A stretch of DNA of 36,471 bases, from assembly GCA_017540355.1 (NCBI GenBank), contig JAFYBE010000067.1, positions 1 through 36,471 on the forward strand, in the 5' to 3' direction. The position numbers were made by a program, and so were the translations under genes. A model generated the notes under the pieces. It ran no database searches. It was given only the letters and a program-made list of their open reading frames with translations, and had not been told where the DNA came from. Origin of the DNA: Lachnospiraceae bacterium (lineage in GTDB: Bacteria > Bacillota > Clostridia > Lachnospirales > Lachnospiraceae). This document shows, in pieces, positions 8,853 to 16,190 of this stretch. Position 1 is the first letter of the stretch; every line of letters begins with the position of its first letter.

Positions 8853-8881
8853 ATAATATCAGAGTTGCATAAGAAAATCAA
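8853..8881 (-). promoter_or_regulatory. Sigma-A promoter giving leaderless yqeG mRNA
   Basis: TTGATT (8881-8876), 17-bp spacer, TATTAT (8858-8853), then ATGACT and the ATG at 8846. The -35 lies inside the T run of the preceding terminator. Confidence 0.65.
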
Positions 8882-8907
8882 AATACCCACTGCATATGCA
8901 ATGGGTA
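8876..8907 (-). terminator. Rho-independent terminator of the small gene at 8955
   Basis: Minus strand: arms TACCCATTGCA and TGCAGTGGGTA form a hairpin whose innermost pairs are closed by a short TATG-type loop, followed by TTTTGATTTT. Confidence 0.75.
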
Positions 8908-8954
8908 CTTTAAAGAGGGAGGAGAAAATGAAAAATGTATGTTTCGTGTAATCT

Positions 8955-9335
8955 TTATTTTGCAATTACGACACCGTCTTCCGAACTGAATATCTTATCT
9001 GCACTTCCTACGAAGTAATTGTATTCCTGTAAAACGCTGTCCTGCTGCATCGCAGATATTGCCTTAGCCACGTCGAGCTTTTCAATATCCTTGGTGCTTC
9101 CGATGTAGGAGTGGTCATCGCCTTTGTTAAACTCAAGTGAAACGCTGTTGGGATCTGTAGTCCTGGGGCGATTGTCTACCTCAACGATGTCAAGGGCCTT
9201 GGGCTGCTGCTCCTTAGGCTCAATGGGCTTAACCTCTTCTACGGGCTTAACCTGCTCTACCTTGGGTATATTTTCTATTCTGAAGTTGTTCTGAAAGGCA
9301 CCGAAGCCGCCGTATCCAACATCATATATACTCAT
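8955..9335 (-). CDS. Small protein of unknown function
   Basis: 126-residue soluble protein that I do not recognise as a named family. It starts MSIYDVGYGGFGAFQNNF, has a proline/glutamate/lysine-rich central linker (KVEQVKPVEEVKPIEPKEQ), and ends with a more conserved-looking segment, LDVAKAISAMQQDSVLQEY followed by NYFVGS. There is no signal peptide, membrane segment or cysteine. The start at 9335 has TTTAGGAGC as SD. It is flanked by its own terminator and by a long upstream region with a TATAAT (9428-9423) and a sigma-28-like element, so it is probably monocistronic. The linker-plus-short-domain layout suggests a scaffold or adaptor, but that is only an inference. Confidence 0.7.
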   Translation of the reverse strand: MSIYDVGYGGFGAFQNNFRIENIPKVEQVKPVEEVKPIEPKEQQPKALDIVEVDNRPRTTDPNSVSLEFNKGDDHSYIGSTKDIEKLDVAKAISAMQQDSVLQEYNYFVGSADKIFSSEDGVVIAK

Positions 9336-9385
9336 CGTTTGCTCCTAAAGCTGTAAGTGAATGTTTCTTACTGCTTACACTTAAT

Positions 9386-9412
9386 ATATCGAACAGGTTC
9401 GGCTAATACTTA
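9386..9412 (-). promoter_or_regulatory. Possible sigma-28 (SigD/FliA)-type promoter
   Basis: TAAG, 15-bp spacer, TTCGATAT on the minus strand, close to the flagellar sigma consensus TAAA-N15-GCCGATAT (3 of 4 and 6 of 8 bases). It lies 51-77 bp before the start of the small gene. A sigma-A -10 TATAAT without a good -35 also exists at 9428-9423. Confidence 0.3.
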
Positions 9413-9464
9413 ATACCTAAAGATTATATTATTTTGACTCTTTGATTAAGTACACATCGTGTTA

Positions 9465-10208
9465 CTATTGTATTATTCCCGATGCCTTCAAAAGCTGCTT
9501 TGTATATTCATGCTGCGGATTTCTGTATACTCGGTCAATCTCTCCCTGCTCTACTATTATTCCGTTCTTCATGACCATCACTCTGTCACAAAGCTGATAT
9601 ACGACTCTTAAATCATGTGAAATGAATAAAATCGACAGTCCGAGGCTTTCCTGCAAATCATCAAGCAGCTTAAGTATCTGTGCCTGTATCGTAACATCGA
9701 GCGCCGATACGGGTTCATCCGCAAGCAAAAGCTTGGGATCCATCATAAGACTCTCTGCTATACATACTCTCTGTCTCTGCCCTCCCGACAGTTCGGACGG
9801 CTTATGCGTTAAGTATTTCTCATCAAGTCCCGCCTGGCCGAGTCTTTCTTTTGCCTTGACAAGACGCTGCTCTGCCGATAAGTTCGTCAGATTCTTAAGC
9901 GGTTCTTCAAGTATAAACTGCACGGTCTTTGCGGGATTTAAACTGCTGTACGGATCCTGGAATATCATCTGAGGATGGGTACTTCCGTGAATAACTTCAC
10001 CGGAATCGGGCTTTATAAGTCCGAGTATAACCTTGGCCAGTGTTGATTTACCGCAGCCGGACTCACCGACAAGCCCCACTATCTCGCCTTCCTTAATCTC
10101 AAAACTTATACCTTTTAATACCTCTATTCTGTTACGCTTATCGAAGATTGTGTGTCTTTCTTTCAGAAAAGAGACGTGCACATCCTTCACTTCCAGTATG
10201 TTACTCAT
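9465..10208 (-). CDS. Peptide/nickel-type ABC transporter ATPase (second ATPase, OppF/NikE-like)
   Basis: 247-residue ATPase. Walker A is GESGCGKST; the ABC signature is LSGGQRQRV; Walker B is LLLADEPVSALD; the H-loop is FISHD. It is shorter than typical OppF (about 310-330) because it lacks the C-terminal oligopeptide/Fe-S extension, so it is closer in size to NikE or CntF. The first in-frame start (TTG at 10211) is less likely than the ATG at 10208, which has AAGGTG upstream inside oppD; the genes overlap by 8 nt. It is the last gene of the SBP-permease-permease-ATPase-ATPase operon. It supplies energy for import; the substrate is set by the binding protein. Confidence 0.92.
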   Translation of the reverse strand: MSNILEVKDVHVSFLKERHTIFDKRNRIEVLKGISFEIKEGEIVGLVGESGCGKSTLAKVILGLIKPDSGEVIHGSTHPQMIFQDPYSSLNPAKTVQFILEEPLKNLTNLSAEQRLVKAKERLGQAGLDEKYLTHKPSELSGGQRQRVCIAESLMMDPKLLLADEPVSALDVTIQAQILKLLDDLQESLGLSILFISHDLRVVYQLCDRVMVMKNGIIVEQGEIDRVYRNPQHEYTKQLLKASGIIQ

Positions 10209-10992
10209 CAAGATTCACCTTAGGTATCGAATCAATTAAGTGCTTAGTATAATCTTCCTTGGGGTTATTGAATATCTCCTCTGTATTGCCGCTTTCCACG
10301 ACATAGCCACCCTTCATCACAAGCACTCTTCCGCATAACTGCCTTACCAGACTTAAGTCATGGGATATGAAAAGTATTGCCGTGTTGTGCTTTTTGTTGA
10401 TGTGCTTAAGCAGCTTGACTATCTCGGCCTGCACGGTCACATCCAAAGCCGTTGTAGGCTCATCCGCAATAAGAAGCTTCGGGGTGTTTATCATGGCTGC
10501 AGCAATCATCACACGCTGCCTCATTCCGCCCGAAAGCTGATGAGGATAGGAATTATAGACTCGCTCGGGGTCGTCAAGATCCACATGGCTTAGAACCTCC
10601 AAAGCCCTTCTTTTTCTCTCTTCGGGCGTAGCCTTCGTATGTATCCTCATGGCTTCCTCTACCTGCCAGCCTATCTTCTTGACCGGATTAAGACTCGTCA
10701 TGGGCTCCTGGAACACCATGCTTATCTCATCACCCTGAAGACCTCGCAGCGTCTCTCTGGGGCAGCCCAAAATATCCGTTCCCTCAAAGAGTATCTGCCC
10801 TCTTTTCTTGGCATCGTGACGGCTTAAAAGCCCCGCAATCGCAAGAGCCGACATGGATTTGCCCGAACCGGATTCACCCACGAGTCCTACTATCTCGCCC
10901 TCTTCCATATCAAGGTCGAAATCATAAACTACCGTCTCGGGAACTATATGATCATGAAATTCTATATTCAGATCTTCAACATGTAAAAGCAT
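10201..10992 (-). CDS. Peptide/nickel-type ABC transporter ATPase (first ATPase, OppD/NikD-like)
   Basis: 263-residue ATPase with Walker A GESGSGKSM, signature LSGGMRQRV, Walker B LLIADEPTTALD and switch His in FISHDL. OppD proteins usually run to about 330-350 residues with a C-terminal extension; this one stops soon after the D-loop and regulatory helix, as NikD does. The start at 10992 has AGGTGAG as SD, 8 bp after the permease stop. It overlaps the next ATPase gene, consistent with a heterodimeric ATPase pair made in equal amounts. Confidence 0.92.
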   Translation of the reverse strand: MLLHVEDLNIEFHDHIVPETVVYDFDLDMEEGEIVGLVGESGSGKSMSALAIAGLLSRHDAKKRGQILFEGTDILGCPRETLRGLQGDEISMVFQEPMTSLNPVKKIGWQVEEAMRIHTKATPEERKRRALEVLSHVDLDDPERVYNSYPHQLSGGMRQRVMIAAAMINTPKLLIADEPTTALDVTVQAEIVKLLKHINKKHNTAILFISHDLSLVRQLCGRVLVMKGGYVVESGNTEEIFNNPKEDYTKHLIDSIPKVNLDE

Positions 10993-11000
10993 ATTCTCAC

Positions 11001-11804
11001 CTATCTGTCGGTTATCACTTTACTCTTGCCGAGTAAAGATATGCCAAGTACCATCACTATGAGTGTAAGACCGGGAGCCAGTGCCATTCCCGGCGCATTA
11101 AACAGGTATGTCTGTGCATCCGAAAGCATTCTTCCAAGCGAAGCTACGGGCGGCTGCACGCCTATACCCAAAAAGCTTAAACCGGCTTCTGCCAGAACCG
11201 CATTATTAAAGCCGATAAGGATTGAATTGATCAACACCTTAACGATATTCGGAAGTATATGCACAAACATTATTCTTAAATCACTTGCTCCTGCCAAAGA
11301 AGCGCTCTTAACATAGTCGAGATTCCTCGCTCTTACGTATTCGGCTCTTACTATTCTGACATAGCTGGGAATAAACGCTATTCCGAGTGCTATCAAAAGC
11401 TGTATTCTTCCCGAACCCATGATTGCAACAAATACAAGTGCAAGCAAAAGGCTTGGGAAAGAGAACATCACATCATTAAAACGCATGAATATGTCATCGA
11501 CAAGTCCGCCGTAATATCCTGTAAATGCCCCGATTATCGTTCCGATTAACGTACCGATAAAAACCGTTCCGAGGCCGATTATCAACGTGGTGCCCGTACC
11601 CGCCATTACACGGCTAAGTATATCCCTTCCGAAGTTGTCGCATCCGAAAGGATGAGAAAGACTTGCACCGGCCATTTTCATGGCATTGTCCATTGTCTCT
11701 GTACTGTACGGCGTCCAGAATATGCCTATGATTGCGGGAATCAGCACGATTGCCGTAAGGATAAGTCCCAATGTGAAGTTAAAATCCTTAAATGCTCTCT
11801 TCAT
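11001..11804 (-). CDS. Peptide/nickel-type ABC permease (DppC/OppC/NikC-like)
   Basis: 267-residue inner-membrane permease with an N-terminal membrane segment and a core BPD_transp_1 domain. The EAA-type cytoplasmic loop (EAGLSFLGIGVQPPVASLG) that docks the ATPase is clear. HPFGCDNFGRDILSRV near residue 50 is typical of DppC-type subunits. The frame can open at a GTG (11807), but the ATG at 11804 overlaps the upstream TGA by one base (TGATG) and has GGAGGGGG before it, so it is chosen. It pairs with the permease encoded upstream to form the channel. Confidence 0.93.
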   Translation of the reverse strand: MKRAFKDFNFTLGLILTAIVLIPAIIGIFWTPYSTETMDNAMKMAGASLSHPFGCDNFGRDILSRVMAGTGTTLIIGLGTVFIGTLIGTIIGAFTGYYGGLVDDIFMRFNDVMFSFPSLLLALVFVAIMGSGRIQLLIALGIAFIPSYVRIVRAEYVRARNLDYVKSASLAGASDLRIMFVHILPNIVKVLINSILIGFNNAVLAEAGLSFLGIGVQPPVASLGRMLSDAQTYLFNAPGMALAPGLTLIVMVLGISLLGKSKVITDR

Positions 11805-12757
11805 CACTTATCCCCCTCCGCTACGGCTGTTCTGGGGTCGATAATCCTGTATAAAACATCCACCAAAAGGTTGGATACTATTACAAGAATAGCTATACAT
11901 ACGATTATTGCTTCTACAACGGGATAGTCCCTGTTCTGTATGGATGTTAACAGTATTCTGCCAAGTCCCGGTATTCCGAAAACCTGCTCAATGACAATTG
12001 AGCCGGCAATCATATCCGCAAGTGCCATTCCGAAGAAAGTCACAACGGGAATGCAGGCATTCTTAAGAAGATGCTTATAGAAAACATCCTTGGTACTGTT
12101 ACCTCTGCTGTATGCGGTTCTCGCATAGTCCTTTTTCTTTTCAGTTATCAGTCCTCCGTAAAGAAGGCTGAATGCCATTGCACTTTTGGGGAGAGCTATG
12201 GCCAGAGCCGGCCAGAACATATATCCCATAAATCTGCCCATATTTATATCATAAGAAACATATCCTCCGGGCGCAAAAAGATGAAGCCCCAGGCCGAATA
12301 TGAGCGTTAATATGATACCGCCGAAAAAGGGCGGAACAGACATTATGACCTGATTGATTATCTGTATGACCTTATCGACATGACTGTTCTCATATCTGGC
12401 GGCCAGAATCGCAATAAAAACAGACATTACTATCATCAGTATAAATGAATATAATGTCAGGATTACGGTAACAGGCAGCTTCCCTGCTATAAGTCCCGTT
12501 ACCGGGACATTATAGCTGTAGGAAGTACCGAAATCACCTTTTAATACACCGCCGATCCATTCCATGAACCTGACGGCTACAGGTTTGTTAAGCCCCATAG
12601 ACTCTCTGAGAGCCTGAAGCTTTTCGGGCGTGGCCTGTGTTCCGAGCTTAGCCACTGCCGGATCACCCGGTATAAGCGAAAAAGCAAAGAACACCAAACA
12701 TGCCACTACCAGAATTGTCAGTATGCTGCTGACGATCTTTTTGATTACAACATTCAT
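11804..12757 (-). CDS. Peptide/nickel-type ABC permease (DppB/OppB/NikB-like)
   Basis: 317-residue permease with six predicted helices. The N-terminal helix is followed by SLIPGDPAVAKLG, the family signature of DppB-type subunits, and the EAA loop ARTAYSRGNS is followed later by IEQVFGIPGLGRILL. Length matches DppB/NikB (about 310-340). The start at 12757 lies 8 nt past the stop of the binding-protein gene with no clear SD, so translation is probably coupled. Confidence 0.92.
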   Translation of the reverse strand: MNVVIKKIVSSILTILVVACLVFFAFSLIPGDPAVAKLGTQATPEKLQALRESMGLNKPVAVRFMEWIGGVLKGDFGTSYSYNVPVTGLIAGKLPVTVILTLYSFILMIVMSVFIAILAARYENSHVDKVIQIINQVIMSVPPFFGGIILTLIFGLGLHLFAPGGYVSYDINMGRFMGYMFWPALAIALPKSAMAFSLLYGGLITEKKKDYARTAYSRGNSTKDVFYKHLLKNACIPVVTFFGMALADMIAGSIVIEQVFGIPGLGRILLTSIQNRDYPVVEAIIVCIAILVIVSNLLVDVLYRIIDPRTAVAEGDK

Positions 12758-12765
12758 CTGTCTGT

Positions 12766-14274
12766 CTATTTAACAGGCTTAATCTTACTTATATCCTGTG
12801 CATATAAGGGATAGAATTCATATCCCGTAAACTTCTTGTTGATTGCAACAAGCTCTGCAGGGTCCTGTATATATACATTCGCTGCTTCTTTTGCCAAGAT
12901 TTCTTCGCACTTCTTGTAGTATTCGGTCTGAGTTGCATCATCAGTGCTGTTGATTGCGGCATTATATGCCTCATCATACTCTTTACTGTTGAAGTTAACA
13001 AAGTTATTGCCCGCATCAGATACAAATCTTCCAAGCAATGCTCTGGGGCTTAATGTCGATGCATCAACTCCGATAACCGTTGCCTCATAATCTCTTCCGG
13101 TGTATACATCGGAAAGCCATGAGCTCCACTCTATAAGTTCGATATTGGCTGTTACGCCTATAGCCTTGAACTCTTCCTTAAGTACCTGAGCCGTATCAAC
13201 ATGCTGTGTATAGTTGGACGGAACCTTGATTGTAAATTCAAATCCGTCCGGATAACCTGCCTCTGCCAAAAGAGCCTTGGCCTTTTCAACATCGGTATTG
13301 TATGTGTCGTTAAGCTCCGGCATATAGTACTTGCCGAATGAAGGGAACATACTGCTTCCTATCTCGGTTCCTCTTCCGTCGAACGCATAATCCATTATCT
13401 CCTTGGGACTTATGGCATAGCAAAGTGCCTGACGTACCTTTACATCGTTAAAAGGTTCAGCGGCATTGTTAAGATACAAAGCCTGAACAAGGTTCATAGT
13501 ACCTTCTTCAATCTTAAAATTATCGGAAAGCTGCTCAGCCTGTGCGGTCGTAACTCTGGGGAACATATCAACCGCACCGCCTTCAAGGTTCATGACGATG
13601 GTGTCGGGATTGGATATGATCTTGAATGTAACATTCTCGATATATGCCTTCTCACCCCAGTAACCGTCATATCGCTTGAGTATGATATTCTCCTGAGGGC
13701 TTCTTGATACGTACATATACGGACCTGTTCCGATAGGCTCATTAGCCGTATTGTCGATATTTGAAGCCGGCAGTATAGCCGTTGTCATATTGCTGATGAA
13801 GTCAGTATCGGGTGTGACGAGCGTAATCACCACATGCTTATCATCAGATTTTGTAACACTCTCAATATTAGAAAATGCCGCTACCAGCGGGTCTCCGCTA
13901 CCGGTATCGGCACATCTTTCAATGGATGCTATAATGTCCTCTACCGTAACAGGTTCTCCGTTATGGAATGTGATACCGTCACGTAATGTGAAGGTATAGG
14001 TCTTACCCTCATCATCGACAGTGTACTCGCTTGCTACTGCAGGGACTAAGTCTCCGTTACTATTTGGTTTTACAAGGCCCTCGAAAATATTGAACAATAC
14101 TTCTCTGGTTCCTGCCGCCATAGCTAAATGGGGGTCAAGACTGTCTTCAATATCCTGAGGAATACCAACAGTAATCGTCTCTCCATCGCCTGCCTTGTCA
14201 CCTCCGCATCCGCACAGTGCAACAGTCAGCATGAGTACAAGTGCCGATACAAGGAGGTTTTTGAATCTTCTCAT
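12766..14274 (-). CDS. Family 5 extracellular solute-binding lipoprotein of the ABC importer
   Basis: 502-residue binding protein. The signal peptide (residues 1-22) ends in a lipobox LCGC, with Cys23 the likely lipidated residue. The mature part matches SBP_bac_5: VPAVASEYTVDDEGKTYTFT, LRDGITFHNGEPVTVEDI, GTGPYMY and VRQALCYAI. Such proteins capture peptides, nickel complexes or metallophores outside the membrane and deliver them to the permease pair. The short ATPases recall Nik/Cnt systems, but the binding-site residues do not let me choose a ligand. The start at 14274 has AGAGGAGAC as SD. The 58-bp gap to nrdR contains an inverted repeat, and no terminator is seen there. Confidence 0.92.
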   Translation of the reverse strand: MRRFKNLLVSALVLMLTVALCGCGGDKAGDGETITVGIPQDIEDSLDPHLAMAAGTREVLFNIFEGLVKPNSNGDLVPAVASEYTVDDEGKTYTFTLRDGITFHNGEPVTVEDIIASIERCADTGSGDPLVAAFSNIESVTKSDDKHVVITLVTPDTDFISNMTTAILPASNIDNTANEPIGTGPYMYVSRSPQENIILKRYDGYWGEKAYIENVTFKIISNPDTIVMNLEGGAVDMFPRVTTAQAEQLSDNFKIEEGTMNLVQALYLNNAAEPFNDVKVRQALCYAISPKEIMDYAFDGRGTEIGSSMFPSFGKYYMPELNDTYNTDVEKAKALLAEAGYPDGFEFTIKVPSNYTQHVDTAQVLKEEFKAIGVTANIELIEWSSWLSDVYTGRDYEATVIGVDASTLSPRALLGRFVSDAGNNFVNFNSKEYDEAYNAAINSTDDATQTEYYKKCEEILAKEAANVYIQDPAELVAINKKFTGYEFYPLYAQDISKIKPVK

Positions 14275-14289
14275 AATTGTCTCCTCTCT

Positions 14290-14308
14290 CGTTCACTTGT
14301 ATTGAACG
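14290..14308. promoter_or_regulatory. Inverted repeat upstream of the ABC operon
   Basis: CGTTCA-N7-TGAACG, perfect 6-bp arms, 16-34 nt before the start codon of the binding-protein gene. It could be an operator or an mRNA hairpin near the SD. No named regulator can be assigned. Confidence 0.35.
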
Positions 14309-14331
14309 ATTATGATTGAAAAATATTATCT

Positions 14332-14787
14332 TTAATTACCTGACATTACCTTCTTAAGCTCGTCCATGAAGGTGTTCAGGTCCTTAAATTCTCTGTAAAC
14401 TGAGGCAAATCTTACGTATGCAACCTCATCAAGTGCCTTAAGCTTGGTCATGAGAATCTCACCAATCTTATCACTGGGAATCTCTTTCTCTTCGAGATTG
14501 AATATCTCAAGTTCGACCTCATCCACAAGTTTGGTAATATCAGCCGCACTTACAGGCCTCTTATGGCATGCGCGTAATACGCCGCTCTCTATCTTGGCTC
14601 TGTCATATGCTTCTCTGTTATTATCCTTCTTGATGATGATAAGCGGTATAGTCTCTACCTTCTCATATGTGGTAAATCTCTTACCGCACTCATCGCAGAC
14701 TCTTCTTCTTCTGATTGAGTTATTCTCATCAGCCGGTCTGGAATCGATTACTCGTGTGTTCTCGTGACTGCAAAACGGACACTTCAT
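14332..14787 (-). CDS. nrdR: Transcriptional repressor NrdR
   Basis: 151 residues, the normal size. The zinc ribbon has Cys3, Cys6, Cys31 and Cys34 (MKCPFC and CDECGKRF); the ATP-cone domain follows (about 49-139: IIIKKDNNREAYDRAKI onward). NrdR senses ATP/dATP and represses ribonucleotide reductase operons by binding paired NrdR boxes. The start at 14787 has AGAGGGGT as SD. Its promoter is a perfect sigma-A consensus and a good NrdR-box match overlaps its -35 side, so autoregulation is likely. No ribonucleotide reductase gene lies in the window. The neighbours (rnpB upstream, an ABC importer downstream) look unrelated. Confidence 0.97.
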   Translation of the reverse strand: MKCPFCSHENTRVIDSRPADENNSIRRRRVCDECGKRFTTYEKVETIPLIIIKKDNNREAYDRAKIESGVLRACHKRPVSAADITKLVDEVELEIFNLEEKEIPSDKIGEILMTKLKALDEVAYVRFASVYREFKDLNTFMDELKKVMSGN

Positions 14788-14819
14788 AGTGCTACCCCTC
14801 TATCTACTAAATATATTGC

Positions 14820-14835
14820 TCATGTATACACATGA
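14820..14835. promoter_or_regulatory. Perfect inverted repeat in the nrdR leader
   Basis: TCATGT-GTAT-ACATGA within the 5' untranslated region, about 33 nt before the start. It may be a protein site or a small hairpin; function unknown. Confidence 0.3.
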
Positions 14836-14849
14836 ATCCATCATCTAGT

Positions 14850-14878
14850 ATTATATCGGCAGAATAGCATTATGTCAA
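14850..14878 (-). promoter_or_regulatory. Perfect consensus sigma-A promoter of nrdR
   Basis: TTGACA (14878-14873), 17-bp spacer, TATAAT (14855-14850). Every hexamer base matches consensus. The start is expected near 14843, about 55 nt before the ATG. The -35 lies 5 nt beyond the end of the rnpB P1 stem. Confidence 0.9.
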
Positions 14879-14891
14879 CTATATATTGTGG
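14876..14891. promoter_or_regulatory. Candidate NrdR box overlapping the rnpB 3' end and the nrdR -35
   Basis: CCACAATATATAGTTG matches the NrdR-box consensus acaCwAtATaTwGtgt at about 13 of 16 positions, including the core CAATATATAG. A weak partner 30 bp away would overlap the -10 element. The same bases form the 3' arm of rnpB P1, so part of the match may be coincidental. Confidence 0.45.
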
Positions 14892-15226
14892 AGCTGTAAG
14901 CCGGGTTCTGTCATTTAAGATGATCATCTATCTAGGACGATCGTTACCGACCGCCTCAAGCAACCTACCCGGAGACGAGACGGGCAGCCTCATGGTCTCC
15001 TTATTTGGTCTTGCTTCGGATGGGGTTTACACGGCTGCATCCGTTACCGGATACACGGTGGTCTCTTACACCGCCTTTTCACCCTTACGCCGCATAAGCG
15101 ACGCGGTTCTTTTCTGTTGCACTGTCCCGGGAGTCACCTCCGCCGGACGTTATCCGGCATCCTGCCCTTCGAAGCCCGGACTTTCCTCGTACCTGTTAAG
15201 GTCCGCGATCATCCGCCCCACAATAT
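14883..15226 (-). ncRNA. rnpB: RNase P RNA (type A)
   Basis: Catalytic RNA that matures tRNA 5' ends. The universally conserved blocks are present in order: GAGGAAAGTCCGGGC, GGGCAGGATGCCGG, GTGCAACAGAAA, AAGGGTGAAAAGG, GTAAGAGACCACC, GGTAGGTTGCTTGAG, CCTAGATAGATGA and ACAGAACCCGGCTTA. The layout follows the E. coli-like type A fold rather than Bacillus type B. P1 is ATATTGTGG at the 5' end paired with CCACAATAT at the 3' end, which sets the bounds (344 nt, edges good to a few bases). The 5' end overlaps the TAA of the upstream gene. A possible -10 TATAAC lies at 15243-15238 inside that gene, without a good -35. No terminator hairpin follows before the nrdR promoter. Confidence 0.96.
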
Positions 15227-16116
15227 TACTTTTTCCTGTTATAGTAATCCTTCAGTTCATCAAGACTGGCCTGGAACTTCTTGGATACCATTCTCGGATT
15301 GCCTTTTATGATAAGCTTGTTAAGTTTCTCACGAAAACTGAATAATTGCAATACCCTGTCTTTCATCATACCGGCTTTGGTACGAAGTTCGATAAGCTCT
15401 TCCTTTGCTGCTTCAGGTATCGGTATCATATCCTTTGCACTGTTAAGTGCATTCTCAACCGACGTCAGCATATCAGTAATCTGAGCCGTACGTCTGTCTA
15501 CCCACTTATCTTTCTCATCAGTGGCCACTGCCAGTATAACATCAACACGTTTCTGCATACGCTCGGCTTCCGCCTTGATACTCTCCATCCTGACAAGAAT
15601 GTCTCTTAGATCAAGAGCCGCCTTGAATGATAAAGAAAAATCAGCCACAAACGCAATGGTTACGAAAAATAAAAGCCACTGCTCAACCCTGCCCGGAACG
15701 GCTTTTTCAAACATTTCAACAGGAATATGGATGAACTTGTTAAGTAATACCGCAGCCAGTCCCCATCCCAAAGAAGCCCAGAGGCAGACATAGCCGTGAA
15801 TGTTAAGCGGAATATGAGAATAGTCCCAATATCTGACTTTAAACAATGCTTCCATTAATGCACCGGTTACAAGCTCAAGTAACGAAGCACCTATCATTCC
15901 CGCCAGAAACGTCAGTACAATGTTGCTCTTAAACGGGGCACCGGCAATTAACATCACCGTCGTTCCACATCCGTATATGGGTATCATGGGTCCACGCATA
16001 AAGCCTCTGTTGGTCAGATGTCTTTCTATTATGGAACAATATGTACACTCCCATATCCATCCGATAAAACAATATGTATAGAAAAAAAACATCCACTGAG
16101 TAATCGTATATCCCAT
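15226..16116 (-). CDS. PF06541 'putative ABC-transporter type IV' membrane protein
   Basis: 296 residues. About five membrane helices fill the first 175 residues, starting MGYTITQWMFFFYTYCFIGW and containing WECTYCSIIE, NRGFMRGPMIPIYGCG and WDYSHIPLNIHGYVCLW, the conserved blocks of PF06541. The C-terminal 120 residues are a soluble, charged, helical tail, probably coiled-coil. Function is unknown; the ABC label is historical and there is no ATPase partner here. The ATG at 16116 has no SD. A TAATAT sits 11 nt upstream, so the leader could be as short as 5 nt. The TAA stop is also the first bases of rnpB. Its start is 75 bp from the stop of the chemoreceptor gene. Confidence 0.8.
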   Translation of the reverse strand: MGYTITQWMFFFYTYCFIGWIWECTYCSIIERHLTNRGFMRGPMIPIYGCGTTVMLIAGAPFKSNIVLTFLAGMIGASLLELVTGALMEALFKVRYWDYSHIPLNIHGYVCLWASLGWGLAAVLLNKFIHIPVEMFEKAVPGRVEQWLLFFVTIAFVADFSLSFKAALDLRDILVRMESIKAEAERMQKRVDVILAVATDEKDKWVDRRTAQITDMLTSVENALNSAKDMIPIPEAAKEELIELRTKAGMMKDRVLQLFSFREKLNKLIIKGNPRMVSKKFQASLDELKDYYNRKK

Positions 16117-16190
16117 TTCAGCACACCATATTATGACTCATTACACGAGTACACCCATTCATTTAATTTTCAGCCTGCAATATTAATCTG

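Noticed and set aside
8917-8951. Plus-strand 7-codon mini-ORF (MKNVCFV) with a strong GGGAGGAG SD
   Set aside because: No promoter and no downstream plus-strand gene; it lies in the 3' region of a minus-strand gene, so it is most likely chance.
14872-15345. Plus-strand open frames over the RNase P RNA
   Set aside because: The conserved RNase P RNA blocks explain this DNA; the frames are by-products.
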